Source: Cellvibrionales bacterium UBA7375
GTDB taxonomy: Bacteria > Pseudomonadota > Gammaproteobacteria > Pseudomonadales > Porticoccaceae
Length of the DNA stretch: 41,955 bases
Direction: 5' to 3'
Assembly (NCBI GenBank): GCA_002469845.1
Contig: DKNZ01000043.1
Location: 6,262 to 48,216 of the forward strand
In this document: positions 8,044-14,965 of the stretch, piece after piece
How positions within the stretch are numbered: the first letter of the stretch is position 1
How the letters are laid out: every line of letters starts with the position of its first letter
Notes under the pieces: generated by a model
Told to the model about the DNA's origin: nothing
What the model saw: the letters and a program-made list of their open reading frames with translations, nothing else
Database searches by the model: none
Program-made: the position numbers and the translations under genes

Positions 8044-8339
8044 GCACTGGCGCCAGCTTTTATTAGTGCCTTTGCATAGTCAACACCCTGTTGGTGCTGA
8101 TTCATAATCTGCACCATATTTACGCCGTCGGGATTTGTAGCATTAAGATCGTAGCCTGCCTGTTTAAAAAATTCGACAAAGCTAACAAAGTTATCAATAT
8201 TCATACCGCGATAAGCCTTTTCAAGTAGATGAAAATCATGGCTGACACCCTCTGGCGGAAGATAATCTAGAAAGCTCTTGACGCGCTCATCATCGAAGAC
8301 TTCGCCGAGCACCTTTTGTTTATCTTTTTTTAATGACAT
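8040..8339 (-). CDS. PA4642 family protein
   Basis: A 99-aa hypothetical soluble protein that looks like the Pseudomonas PA4642 family: MSLKKDKQKVLGEVFDDERV at the start, LDYLPPEGVSHDFHLLEKAYRG in the middle and a C-terminal AKALIKAGASA. Composition is charged and helical, with no membrane segment. Function is unknown; the pattern of a paired-helix repeat with DFHLLEKAYRGM and NPDGVNM hints at an ankyrin-like repeat. It starts 27 bp after the gatB stop, probably as part of the gatCAB transcript, and overlaps the phosphatase-like gene by 4 bp. Confidence 0.75.
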   Translation of the reverse strand: MSLKKDKQKVLGEVFDDERVKSFLDYLPPEGVSHDFHLLEKAYRGMNIDNFVSFVEFFKQAGYDLNATNPDGVNMVQIMNQHQQGVDYAKALIKAGASA

Positions 8340-8366
8340 GCTTTTCCTTACTATTTTGAAAATGCT

Positions 8367-9824
8367 TTAAACCAGTTCAGCTAATTTCTTAGCCAGTATT
8401 TGACTGACCTGCTGAGGATTGGCTTGGCCTTTTGAGGCTTTCATTATCTGCCCCATAAAACCGCCCAGTTTTTTCTTGCGCTTATCGGCATCAGTATTAA
8501 TATAGTCGTCAACCATCGCTTGGTTGTTGGCTAGTACCTCGTCCACCATGGATTCGAGGGCTCCGCTATCCGATACCTGCTTAAGGCCGCGGGCTTCAAT
8601 AATTTGATCGGCATCGCCTTCACCATTCCAAATACCATCGAATACCTGTTTGGCCATTTTGCTACTAATACTGTTATCGGCAATACGAATAATCAAGCTC
8701 GCAAGCTGTTCGGCAGAGACTGGACTTTGAGTAATGCTTATATTTTCAGCATTAAGCCGTGCGCTCAACTCTCCAGAAACCCAATTAGCTGAAAGTTTGG
8801 CATTTTTTGACTGGGTTGCCGTCTGTTCAAAATAATTGGCTACGGTTGCATCGGTGCTTAAAACGCCAGCATCATATTCAGATAGATCATATTGATCGAT
8901 AAAACGCTGTTGTTTGGCATCGGGTAATTCAGGTAGTTTTGAGCGCAGTTGTTCAATATGCTCGTCGCTAATCACCACGGGTAGTAGATCAGGGCAGGGG
9001 AAGTAGCGGTAATCATTGGCTTCTTCTTTGCTGCGCATCGAGCGTGCGACTTTGGTTTCACCATTATATAGGCGCGTTTCCTGAATAATCTCGCTGCCCT
9101 CTTCAAGTAGGTCAATCTGGCGTTCTACTTCAAGATGGATTGCATCTTCCATAAACTTAAATGAGTTTAGGTTTTTAGTTTCGGTACGTGTACCCAGTGT
9201 TGTTTCTCCCTGTGGGCGCACCGAGATATTGACATCAAAGCGCATACTGCCCTGAGACATTTCGCCATCACAGATACCCAGTGAGGTTACAATGCTATGG
9301 AGTTTTTTAGCAAAGGCTACCGCCTCTTCAGCACTGCTCATATCCGGCTCGGAAACAATTTCAATTAAAGGTGTTCCAGCACGATTTAAATCTATGCCTG
9401 AAACACCAGATCTAAAGTTTCCCTCATGAAGGGATTTGCCCGCATCTTCCTCAAGATGAGCATGATGAATACGAATGGATTTGGTATCGCCATTATCAAG
9501 TTGAATTTCTACCACCCCAGCGCCAACAATAGGTTTTTCAAGTTGCGTGGTTTGATAGCCCTTAGGAAGATCAGGGTAGAAGTAATTTTTACGCTCAAAC
9601 ACTGAAGTTTTGCCAATTTCAGCATCAATAGCCAAACCAAACATCACTGCGTAATCAATCGCCTGTTTATTAACCACAGGAAGTGTGCCCGGCATGGCCA
9701 GATCAATTTCGCAGGCCTGAGTATTGGGTGCTGCGCCAAATGCGGTACTGGCAGCAGAAAATATTTTGGTTTTTGTGGCCAATTGCACATGGACCTCAAG
9801 ACCAATTACTGTTTCCCAATTCAT
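8367..9824 (-). CDS. gatB: Asp-tRNA(Asn)/Glu-tRNA(Gln) amidotransferase subunit B
   Basis: GatB is the tRNA-binding and kinase subunit that phosphorylates the glutamyl or aspartyl side chain on misacylated tRNA before amidation. The 485-aa protein begins WETVIGLEVHVQL, the family signature, and has YFYPDLPKGYQ, the substrate-loop motif RAGTPLIEIVSEPD and RFDVNISVRP in the cradle domain. The C-terminal YqeY-like tail domain follows from about residue 330, ending in a GFMGQIMKASKGQANP block typical of GatB. Length is normal. The ATG overlaps the gatA stop by one base (TAATG), so the pair is translationally coupled. Confidence 0.97.
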   Translation of the reverse strand: MNWETVIGLEVHVQLATKTKIFSAASTAFGAAPNTQACEIDLAMPGTLPVVNKQAIDYAVMFGLAIDAEIGKTSVFERKNYFYPDLPKGYQTTQLEKPIVGAGVVEIQLDNGDTKSIRIHHAHLEEDAGKSLHEGNFRSGVSGIDLNRAGTPLIEIVSEPDMSSAEEAVAFAKKLHSIVTSLGICDGEMSQGSMRFDVNISVRPQGETTLGTRTETKNLNSFKFMEDAIHLEVERQIDLLEEGSEIIQETRLYNGETKVARSMRSKEEANDYRYFPCPDLLPVVISDEHIEQLRSKLPELPDAKQQRFIDQYDLSEYDAGVLSTDATVANYFEQTATQSKNAKLSANWVSGELSARLNAENISITQSPVSAEQLASLIIRIADNSISSKMAKQVFDGIWNGEGDADQIIEARGLKQVSDSGALESMVDEVLANNQAMVDDYINTDADKRKKKLGGFMGQIMKASKGQANPQQVSQILAKKLAELV

Positions 9825-11278
9825 TATTCGATCCCCGCAGGCGCTAATTGATGCCAGTCAGTCACCTGTTGGAATTGATGAGCCGCGTTTAACATGCGCG
9901 CTTCATCAAAATAGTTACCTATTATTTGAAGTCCGACTGGTTTGTTATCAACCATACCGCAGGGCAGGGACATGCCGGGTAGGCCTGCCAAGTTGGTAGA
10001 GATGGTATAAATATCCTCCAAATACATAGCAACTGGGTCATTGCCTTTAGCGCCAAATTTAAAGGCGGGTGAGGGGCAGGTAGGGCCCATAATAAGATCG
10101 ACCTTTTCAAACGCCTGAATAAAATCTTGTCTAATAAGCTGTCTTACCTGCTGTGCTTTTCCGTAGTATGCATCATAGTAGCCGGCAGACAGGCAGTAGG
10201 TACCAATAAGAATACGTCTTTGAACCTCATCACCAAATCCCTCAGCTCTGGTTCGACGATAAAGATCTTCTAGATCTTTAGGATCATTACAGCGGTGACC
10301 ATAGCGCACGCCGTCAAAGCGCGATAAATTAGCAGAGGATTCTGCTGGAGCAATCACATAATAGGCCGGAACCGAAAGACCGGTATTGGGTAAGCTGATT
10401 TCTACCAGTTTGGCGCCTAATTTTTCATATTCGGCTAATGACGCTCGCACCGCTTGTTCAGTGCCAGAGTTTAAACCCTCAGAGAAATACTCTTTTGGAA
10501 TACCAATGCGCAAACCTTTAAGTGAATCACCAAGATGAGCGGAATAATTGGGTACAGGGCGGTCAATACAGGTGGAGTCTTTATCGTCATAACTGGCCAT
10601 ACAGTTTAATAACAATGCGCAATCTTCGGCAGTTCTCGCCATGGGGCCGCCTTGATCCAAGCTAGAGGCGAAGGCAATCATGCCCCAGCGTGAAACTCGA
10701 CCATAGGTTGGCTTGAGCCCAGTTATTCCACAAAGTGCTGCTGGTTGGCGAATAGAGCCGCCGGTATCCGTAGCTGTTGCCCCTGGTGCTAGTCGCGCCG
10801 CAATTGCCGCAGCGGACCCACCTGATGAACCGCCAGGGACAGAATCTGTAGACCATGGATTTTTAACCGGGCCATAAAAACTAGTTTCATTAGACGAGCC
10901 CATAGCGAACTCATCCATATTGGTTTTTCCGAGCATCACCGCTCCGCTACTTCTAAAATTCTCAACCACGGTTGCATTATAGGGCGGCACAAAATTATCT
11001 AGCATCTTTGAGCCGCAGCTAGTTCGAACACCCTCAGTACAAAATATATCTTTGTGAACTATAGGCACACCACATAGTTCTGGAGCATTGCCAGCAGCTA
11101 TAAGTTGATCTGCTGTTTTAGCTGCTTTAAGAGCCTGATTTTCAGTTAAGGTAATTAGACTATTAAATTCCGAATCTAAATTTCTGATACGCGCCAAAAA
11201 ATGTTGAGTAATTTCTGTGCTAGAAAAAACTCTGTTTTTAAGGCCATCTATAAGCTCAGTTATTGTTAAGTTATGCAT
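9824..11278 (-). CDS. gatA: Asp-tRNA(Asn)/Glu-tRNA(Gln) amidotransferase subunit A
   Basis: GatA is the amidase subunit that releases ammonia from glutamine for the GatB site. The 484-aa protein has the amidase-signature catalytic triad: Lys76 in PIVHKDIF, cis-Ser151 in VPGGSSGGSAAAIA and Ser175 in DTGGSIRQPAA; the spacings (75 and 99 residues) match known GatA enzymes. It is encoded between gatC (30 bp upstream) and gatB (1-bp overlap). The presence of GatCAB implies that at least one of Gln-tRNA or Asn-tRNA can be made by transamidation in this organism; which one depends on whether GlnRS and AsnRS genes exist elsewhere. Confidence 0.97.
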   Translation of the reverse strand: MHNLTITELIDGLKNRVFSSTEITQHFLARIRNLDSEFNSLITLTENQALKAAKTADQLIAAGNAPELCGVPIVHKDIFCTEGVRTSCGSKMLDNFVPPYNATVVENFRSSGAVMLGKTNMDEFAMGSSNETSFYGPVKNPWSTDSVPGGSSGGSAAAIAARLAPGATATDTGGSIRQPAALCGITGLKPTYGRVSRWGMIAFASSLDQGGPMARTAEDCALLLNCMASYDDKDSTCIDRPVPNYSAHLGDSLKGLRIGIPKEYFSEGLNSGTEQAVRASLAEYEKLGAKLVEISLPNTGLSVPAYYVIAPAESSANLSRFDGVRYGHRCNDPKDLEDLYRRTRAEGFGDEVQRRILIGTYCLSAGYYDAYYGKAQQVRQLIRQDFIQAFEKVDLIMGPTCPSPAFKFGAKGNDPVAMYLEDIYTISTNLAGLPGMSLPCGMVDNKPVGLQIIGNYFDEARMLNAAHQFQQVTDWHQLAPAGIE

Positions 11279-11308
11279 TTTTTACTCGGCTGTATCTTGC
11301 GGAATAGT

Positions 11309-11596
11309 TTAATCAATGACTTTTGGTACCAAATAGAGATTATCTTCAGTATCTGGAGCGATAGCTTGAAATGCTTCTCTCATATTAGGCTTATTGACTT
11401 CGTCTTCTCTCAGGCGCTGGGTTTCATTGAGTGGATGATCCAAACCACTTAGGCCACTGGTATCTGCTGCCTGAAGTTGATCCACTAACTCTAATACACT
11501 GCTGAGTCGCTGTGAGATCTCATCAACTCTCTTATCATCCACCGCTAGGCGAGCAAGAGTGGCAAGATTTTCAATTGTTTGTTTTTCTATACTCAT
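11309..11596 (-). CDS. gatC: Asp-tRNA(Asn)/Glu-tRNA(Gln) amidotransferase subunit C
   Basis: A 95-aa GatC, the small subunit that wraps around GatA and stabilises the GatA-GatB complex. Characteristic features are ENLATLARLAVDD near the N-terminus, a central helix LSSVLELVDQLQAADTSGL and the tail LREDEVN-KPNMREAFQAIAPDTEDNLYLVPKVID with the family's YLVPKV ending. First gene of the minus-strand gatCAB run and divergent from mreB; the 266-bp spacer upstream must contain promoters for both directions. Confidence 0.95.
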   Translation of the reverse strand: MSIEKQTIENLATLARLAVDDKRVDEISQRLSSVLELVDQLQAADTSGLSGLDHPLNETQRLREDEVNKPNMREAFQAIAPDTEDNLYLVPKVID

Positions 11597-11717
11597 ATCG
11601 AAATCTTATCAATAATTTTTTTCAGGACGAAGTTTACAACATTAAGTCGAATTAGGTTAGTTTGGCAGAAGAAAAATACACAGTTCTGCAACATAAAAGC
11701 CACTTTTTTTTGTCAGC

Positions 11718-11746
11718 TTGTTACAATTACCACAGAGAGATATTTT
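11718..11746 (+). promoter_or_regulatory. Candidate sigma-70 promoter for mreB
   Basis: Within the 266-bp gatC-mreB spacer, TTGTTA (11718-11723) and TATTTT (11741-11746) are separated by exactly 17 bp, giving a plausible -35/-10 pair pointing to mreB. It would leave a 5' leader of about 110 nt. The -10 has four of six consensus bases. The rest of the spacer shows no gene; a 72-codon open frame there lacks an SD and any recognisable product. Confidence 0.35.
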
Positions 11747-11862
11747 TTGCAGAGTAAAACAGTTATTTTTGCACTTGCCATCCGCGCAACTAACTGATAG
11801 TTTTCTGCCTATAAACCGTGACTTTTACATGCCGTAAACAGCACATTAATGGAATTTAAAAA

Positions 11863-12903
11863 ATGTTGTTACTCAAGAGAATTTTAGGGCTTTTTTCCAG
11901 TGATTTATCGATTGATCTAGGGACTGCCAACACACTAATCTACATGCGTGAGCACGGAATTGTGCTTAATGAGCCTTCCGTTGTAGCCATACGCCAACAG
12001 TATGGTGAAAAGAAAGTTGAAGCAGTAGGTGTTGATGCAAAGCGTATGCTGGGAAGAACGCCTGGCAATATAACGGCTATACGACCACTAAAAGATGGAG
12101 TGATTGCAGATTTCCAAGTCACGGAAAAAATGCTTCAACATTTTATTCGAAAAGTGCATTCTGAAAGTTTTGTACCGCCCAGCCCGAGGGTACTAATCTG
12201 TGTGCCCTGTACGGCAACAGAAGTTGAAAAGCGCGCAATTAAAGAATCTGCTTTTAGCGCAGGGGCGCGAGAAGTATTTTTGATTGAAGAACCAATGGCA
12301 GCTGCTATAGGTGCTGGATTGCCGGTAGAAGAAGCTGTTGGCTCGATGGTGGTTGATATCGGTGGTGGTACTACAGAGATTGCTATATTGTCACTTAATG
12401 GAGTGGTTTTCTCTGATTCGGTGAGAATTGGCGGTGATCGTTTTGATGAATCAATTTGTAATTATGTGCGCCGCAAGTATGGCAGCGTGATTGGTGATGG
12501 AACCGCCGAGCGCATTAAAATGGAAATTGGTACTGCTTATCTTTCAAAAGAAGTGCGTGAAATTGAAGTTAGAGGTCGTAACCTTGCTGAAGGTGTTCCT
12601 AAAAGCTTTGTACTCAGCAGTGATGAAATTCTACAGTCTTTACAAGAGCCATTGTCTGGTATTGTGCAGGCGGTTAAACGTGTGCTTGAGCAATCACCGC
12701 CTGAATTAGCCTCGGATATTGCTGAAACGGGCATTGTGTTAACGGGGGGCGGTTCGTTGTTAAAAGACTTAGATCGTCTATTGGCCATTGAGACAGGTCT
12801 ACCTGTTATTTTGGCCGAAGAGCCGCTCACCTGTGTTGCGCGGGGCGGCGGTGAAGCCCTTGAAATGATGGGTGCCAAAGGCTCGGGTATGCTTATGTAC
12901 TAG
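11863..12903 (+). CDS. mreB: Rod shape-determining protein MreB
   Basis: MreB is the bacterial actin that organises lateral wall synthesis. The 346-aa protein has the actin-fold phosphate-1 motif LSIDLGTANTLIYM (about 17-30), VCVPCTATEVEKRAI, the phosphate-2 motif VVDIGGGTTEIAILSL (about 163-178), GGDRFDESI and the adenosine motif IVLTGGGSLLKDLD. An N-terminal LLLKRILGLFSS segment could act as the amphipathic membrane anchor. Length matches gammaproteobacterial MreB. A TGGAA SD precedes the ATG by about 8 bases. It heads the mreB-mreC-mreD-maf-rng-yhdP-nit run. Confidence 0.98.
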   Translation: MLLLKRILGLFSSDLSIDLGTANTLIYMREHGIVLNEPSVVAIRQQYGEKKVEAVGVDAKRMLGRTPGNITAIRPLKDGVIADFQVTEKMLQHFIRKVHSESFVPPSPRVLICVPCTATEVEKRAIKESAFSAGAREVFLIEEPMAAAIGAGLPVEEAVGSMVVDIGGGTTEIAILSLNGVVFSDSVRIGGDRFDESICNYVRRKYGSVIGDGTAERIKMEIGTAYLSKEVREIEVRGRNLAEGVPKSFVLSSDEILQSLQEPLSGIVQAVKRVLEQSPPELASDIAETGIVLTGGGSLLKDLDRLLAIETGLPVILAEEPLTCVARGGGEALEMMGAKGSGMLMY

Positions 12904-12929
12904 CAGGCTTATGTAAAGGAGTACCTCGC

Positions 12930-12959
12930 TTGAGGGGCGCTCCCTGCTATTGGCCTTAG
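12930..12959 (+). CDS. Possible 9-codon leader ORF between mreB and mreC
   Basis: A strong Shine-Dalgarno AAGGAG (12916-12921) stands 8 bases before a TTG (12930) that opens a very short frame encoding MRGAPCYWP, ending at TAG 12957-12959. The stop is 5 bases before the GGAG that serves mreC. Translation of this frame would pass through the arm 12937-12943 that can pair with the mreC SD, so it could couple mreC translation to leader translation. No evidence shows the peptide is made; the strong SD without another start codon in range is the main support. Confidence 0.3.
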   Translation: MRGAPCYWP

Positions 12960-12971
12960 TTTTTGGAGCGC
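12937..12971 (+). promoter_or_regulatory. Hairpin masking the mreC Shine-Dalgarno
   Basis: GCGCTCC (12937-12943) is perfectly complementary to GGAGCGC (12965-12971), giving a 7-bp GC-rich stem with a 21-nt loop. The 3' arm contains the GGAG that is the SD of mreC, so in the mRNA this stem would hide the ribosome binding site. It sits in the mreB-mreC spacer and may set the MreB:MreC ratio. Confidence 0.4.
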
Positions 12972-12975
12972 GCCC

Positions 12976-13827
12976 ATTAAAAAAGTTTTTGTTAATTCTT
13001 CTTCAGCAGTGCGAAAAACATTTTTCGCGCTTTTACTCGCACTGCTTCTAATGACTGTGGATAATTATACGTCTGTATTTGATTCAACCAAATCCGATAT
13101 ATCTCAACTATTTATTCCATTGCAACTGCTAGCAAATTTCCCCTATCAGATGAAAGAATGGGTGGGTATGAACACCACCTCTAGAACAAAACTCGAACAA
13201 AAAAATGTAAGTCTTGAAAAAGAGCGTTTAATTCTACTGGGACAATTACAGCGCAGTGCAGAATTAGCGGCTGAAAATCTTCGGTTACGTCAATTACTCA
13301 ATGCGACAGAATTGCTTATGCAGAGTGTGTTGGTGACGGAAGTGATTGGCGTTTCGCCCAATCCAGTCAACCATACAGTAACCGTTGATCGTGGCACTAA
13401 TGATGGGGTGTATATTGGCCAGCCAGTATTAGATGCTGATGGTTTAATGGGTCAGGTTGTTGAAGTCTATGAAAATTATAGCAAAGTACTTCTGATCACC
13501 GATATTAATCATGCTCTTCCGGTTCAAGTTTTACGAAATGGCCTGCGATCAATTGTTGAAGGTATATCAGATTTTAATCTAATGGCATTAAGATTTGTTT
13601 CACCCACAGTAGATATTGTAGAGGGTGATAAACTGGTGAGTTCTGGTTTAGGTGGTCGTTTTCCAATGGGTTACCCAGTGGGAACGGTTTCATCTATTAG
13701 TCAAAAGCCAGGAGAGAAGTTTATGGAAATTAAAGTGATACCATCGGCAAAGCTTGATCGCAGCCGACACCTACTATTGGTGTTTACTATTAAAGACGGT
13801 GATGTCACTAGAGATATTAATGAATAG
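12976..13827 (+). CDS. mreC: Rod shape-determining protein MreC (likely AUU start)
   Basis: MreC is a bitopic inner-membrane scaffold linking MreB and MreD to periplasmic wall enzymes. The product has an N-terminal helix (FFALLLALLLMTVD, about 16-29), a periplasmic coiled coil (about 71-108) and two beta domains with VIGVSPNPVNHTVTVDRG and GLMGQVVEV. The only canonical start in frame after the upstream TGA (12931) is GTG 13009, which has no SD and drops the conserved basic N-terminus. ATT at 12976 lies 7 bases after GGAG (12965-12968) and gives I-K-K-V-F-V..S..R, matching the IK-[PK]-LF...GPS..R beginning I recall for MreC proteins. I therefore prefer a 283-aa protein from AUU; the minimum is 272 aa from GTG. 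The stop overlaps mreD by 8 bp. Confidence 0.9.
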   Translation: MKKVFVNSSSAVRKTFFALLLALLLMTVDNYTSVFDSTKSDISQLFIPLQLLANFPYQMKEWVGMNTTSRTKLEQKNVSLEKERLILLGQLQRSAELAAENLRLRQLLNATELLMQSVLVTEVIGVSPNPVNHTVTVDRGTNDGVYIGQPVLDADGLMGQVVEVYENYSKVLLITDINHALPVQVLRNGLRSIVEGISDFNLMALRFVSPTVDIVEGDKLVSSGLGGRFPMGYPVGTVSSISQKPGEKFMEIKVIPSAKLDRSRHLLLVFTIKDGDVTRDINE

Positions 13828-14296
13828 CCATAGTACTTTTAAGCCTGCACTCATCATGCTTTTTGCGGCCTTAATTCTTCAATTTATACCCATTGCAGGG
13901 GACTGGGTTTTTTGGAAGCCAAACTTCCTTCTCCTGATGATGATTGCTTGGATGCTATATTTCCCGGATCAGTATGGGATTGAGTTTGCGGTAATTATGG
14001 GTGTTTTTTCAGATTTTATTTTCCTTTCAACCCTTGGCTACCATGTTTTAATTTTTTCAATCAGCGGCCTTATTTTAATTTTCTTTCATCGTATTGTTGT
14101 CTATTTGCATTTGATTCATAGAGTCACTCTAGTTTTTCTAATGTTATTGTTGATTGAATTTATGCGGGCAGGGCTTGATAGCTCTATAGATAAACTACTA
14201 TCCATAGAGGGTATACTTTTTTTAGCAGTTATTTCTGCAATATGCTGGATTCCTCTAGATAAAGTTGTAAGACATTTTTACTTGCTTCAAAAATAG
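13820..14296 (+). CDS. mreD: Rod shape-determining protein MreD
   Basis: A 158-aa polytopic inner-membrane protein, the third component of the elongasome scaffold. About five hydrophobic segments are visible, beginning ALIMLFAALILQFIP, with the family motif WKPNFLLLMMIAWMLYFP and the helix GVFSDFIFLSTLGYH. The open frame extends upstream to 13754, but the ATG at 13820 (MNSHSTFKPA) gives the usual MreD length and overlaps the mreC stop by only 8 bp, which suits translational coupling. Maf follows after about 30 bp. Confidence 0.93.
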   Translation: MNSHSTFKPALIMLFAALILQFIPIAGDWVFWKPNFLLLMMIAWMLYFPDQYGIEFAVIMGVFSDFIFLSTLGYHVLIFSISGLILIFFHRIVVYLHLIHRVTLVFLMLLLIEFMRAGLDSSIDKLLSIEGILFLAVISAICWIPLDKVVRHFYLLQK

Positions 14297-14325
14297 GCCG
14301 AAGGCAACTAGTCGAGGTAAAAAAA

Positions 14326-14925
14326 TTGGTCGATTATGATTTAATTCTGGCATCTGCCTCTTCGCGACGCACGGAAATTTTGCGGCAGATAGGCGTGAGG
14401 CATCAAGTAGTCCCAGCAAATATTGATGAGACACCTAGACCTCAAGAGTCAGCCGTTGACTATGTTAAAAGAATGGCCATAGAAAAGACTCAATATGTGA
14501 TTTCACTAGTTCCTGACAATAACTTGGTTTTAGGTGCTGATACCTGTGTTGTATGTGACTCAAATATTTTCGGAAAGCCAAGAGATCAAGACGACGCTAT
14601 GGAAATGTTACATGCTTTATCAGGTAAAGCTCATCAAGTGTATACCGCTGTTGCTCTGGGTAATAAAGAAGATTGCTCAGTAATTGTATCGACAACTGAT
14701 GTAATTTTTAGAAAGTTGTCTAAGCAAGAATGCCTAAGTTATTGGCAAACAGGAGAGCCACAAGATAAAGCCGGCAGTTATGCTATTCAAGGTTATGGTG
14801 CTGTATTTGTGGAATCAATAAAAGGAAGTTACAGCGGTGTTGTTGGATTACCCATAGAGCAAACATCTTTATTATTGCAAGGTTTTGGCGTACCCATTTG
14901 GGGCTCAGCAAAAATAAATAAATAG
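14326..14925 (+). CDS. maf: Maf/YhdE nucleoside triphosphate pyrophosphatase
   Basis: A 199-aa Maf-family house-cleaning enzyme that hydrolyses non-canonical or pyrimidine nucleoside triphosphates (dTTP/UTP for the YhdE subgroup) to the monophosphate. Visible motifs are the phosphate-binding LASASSRRTEIL (8-19), the catalytic LGADTCVV with its Asp, GKPRDQDDAMEML and AGSYAIQGYGAVFVESIKGS. The position directly after mreD supports YhdE rather than YceF. It starts at TTG 14326; the GAGGT at 14314-14318, 7 bases upstream, makes this non-AUG start convincing. Confidence 0.93.
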   Translation: MVDYDLILASASSRRTEILRQIGVRHQVVPANIDETPRPQESAVDYVKRMAIEKTQYVISLVPDNNLVLGADTCVVCDSNIFGKPRDQDDAMEMLHALSGKAHQVYTAVALGNKEDCSVIVSTTDVIFRKLSKQECLSYWQTGEPQDKAGSYAIQGYGAVFVESIKGSYSGVVGLPIEQTSLLLQGFGVPIWGSAKINK

Positions 14926-14965
14926 TCTATTTTTATAGTTTTAGGTATAGAGTTAAAGTTGGCCG

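Noticed and set aside
11579..11797. 72-codon plus-strand frame in the gatC-mreB spacer
   Set aside because: No SD, aromatic-rich random-looking product, overlaps the gatC start; it is regulatory DNA more likely than a gene.
12537..12878. 113-codon open frame on the minus strand inside mreB
   Set aside because: Lies fully antisense to the highly conserved mreB; its product is Ser/Thr/Pro-rich low-complexity typical of shadow frames and has no SD.
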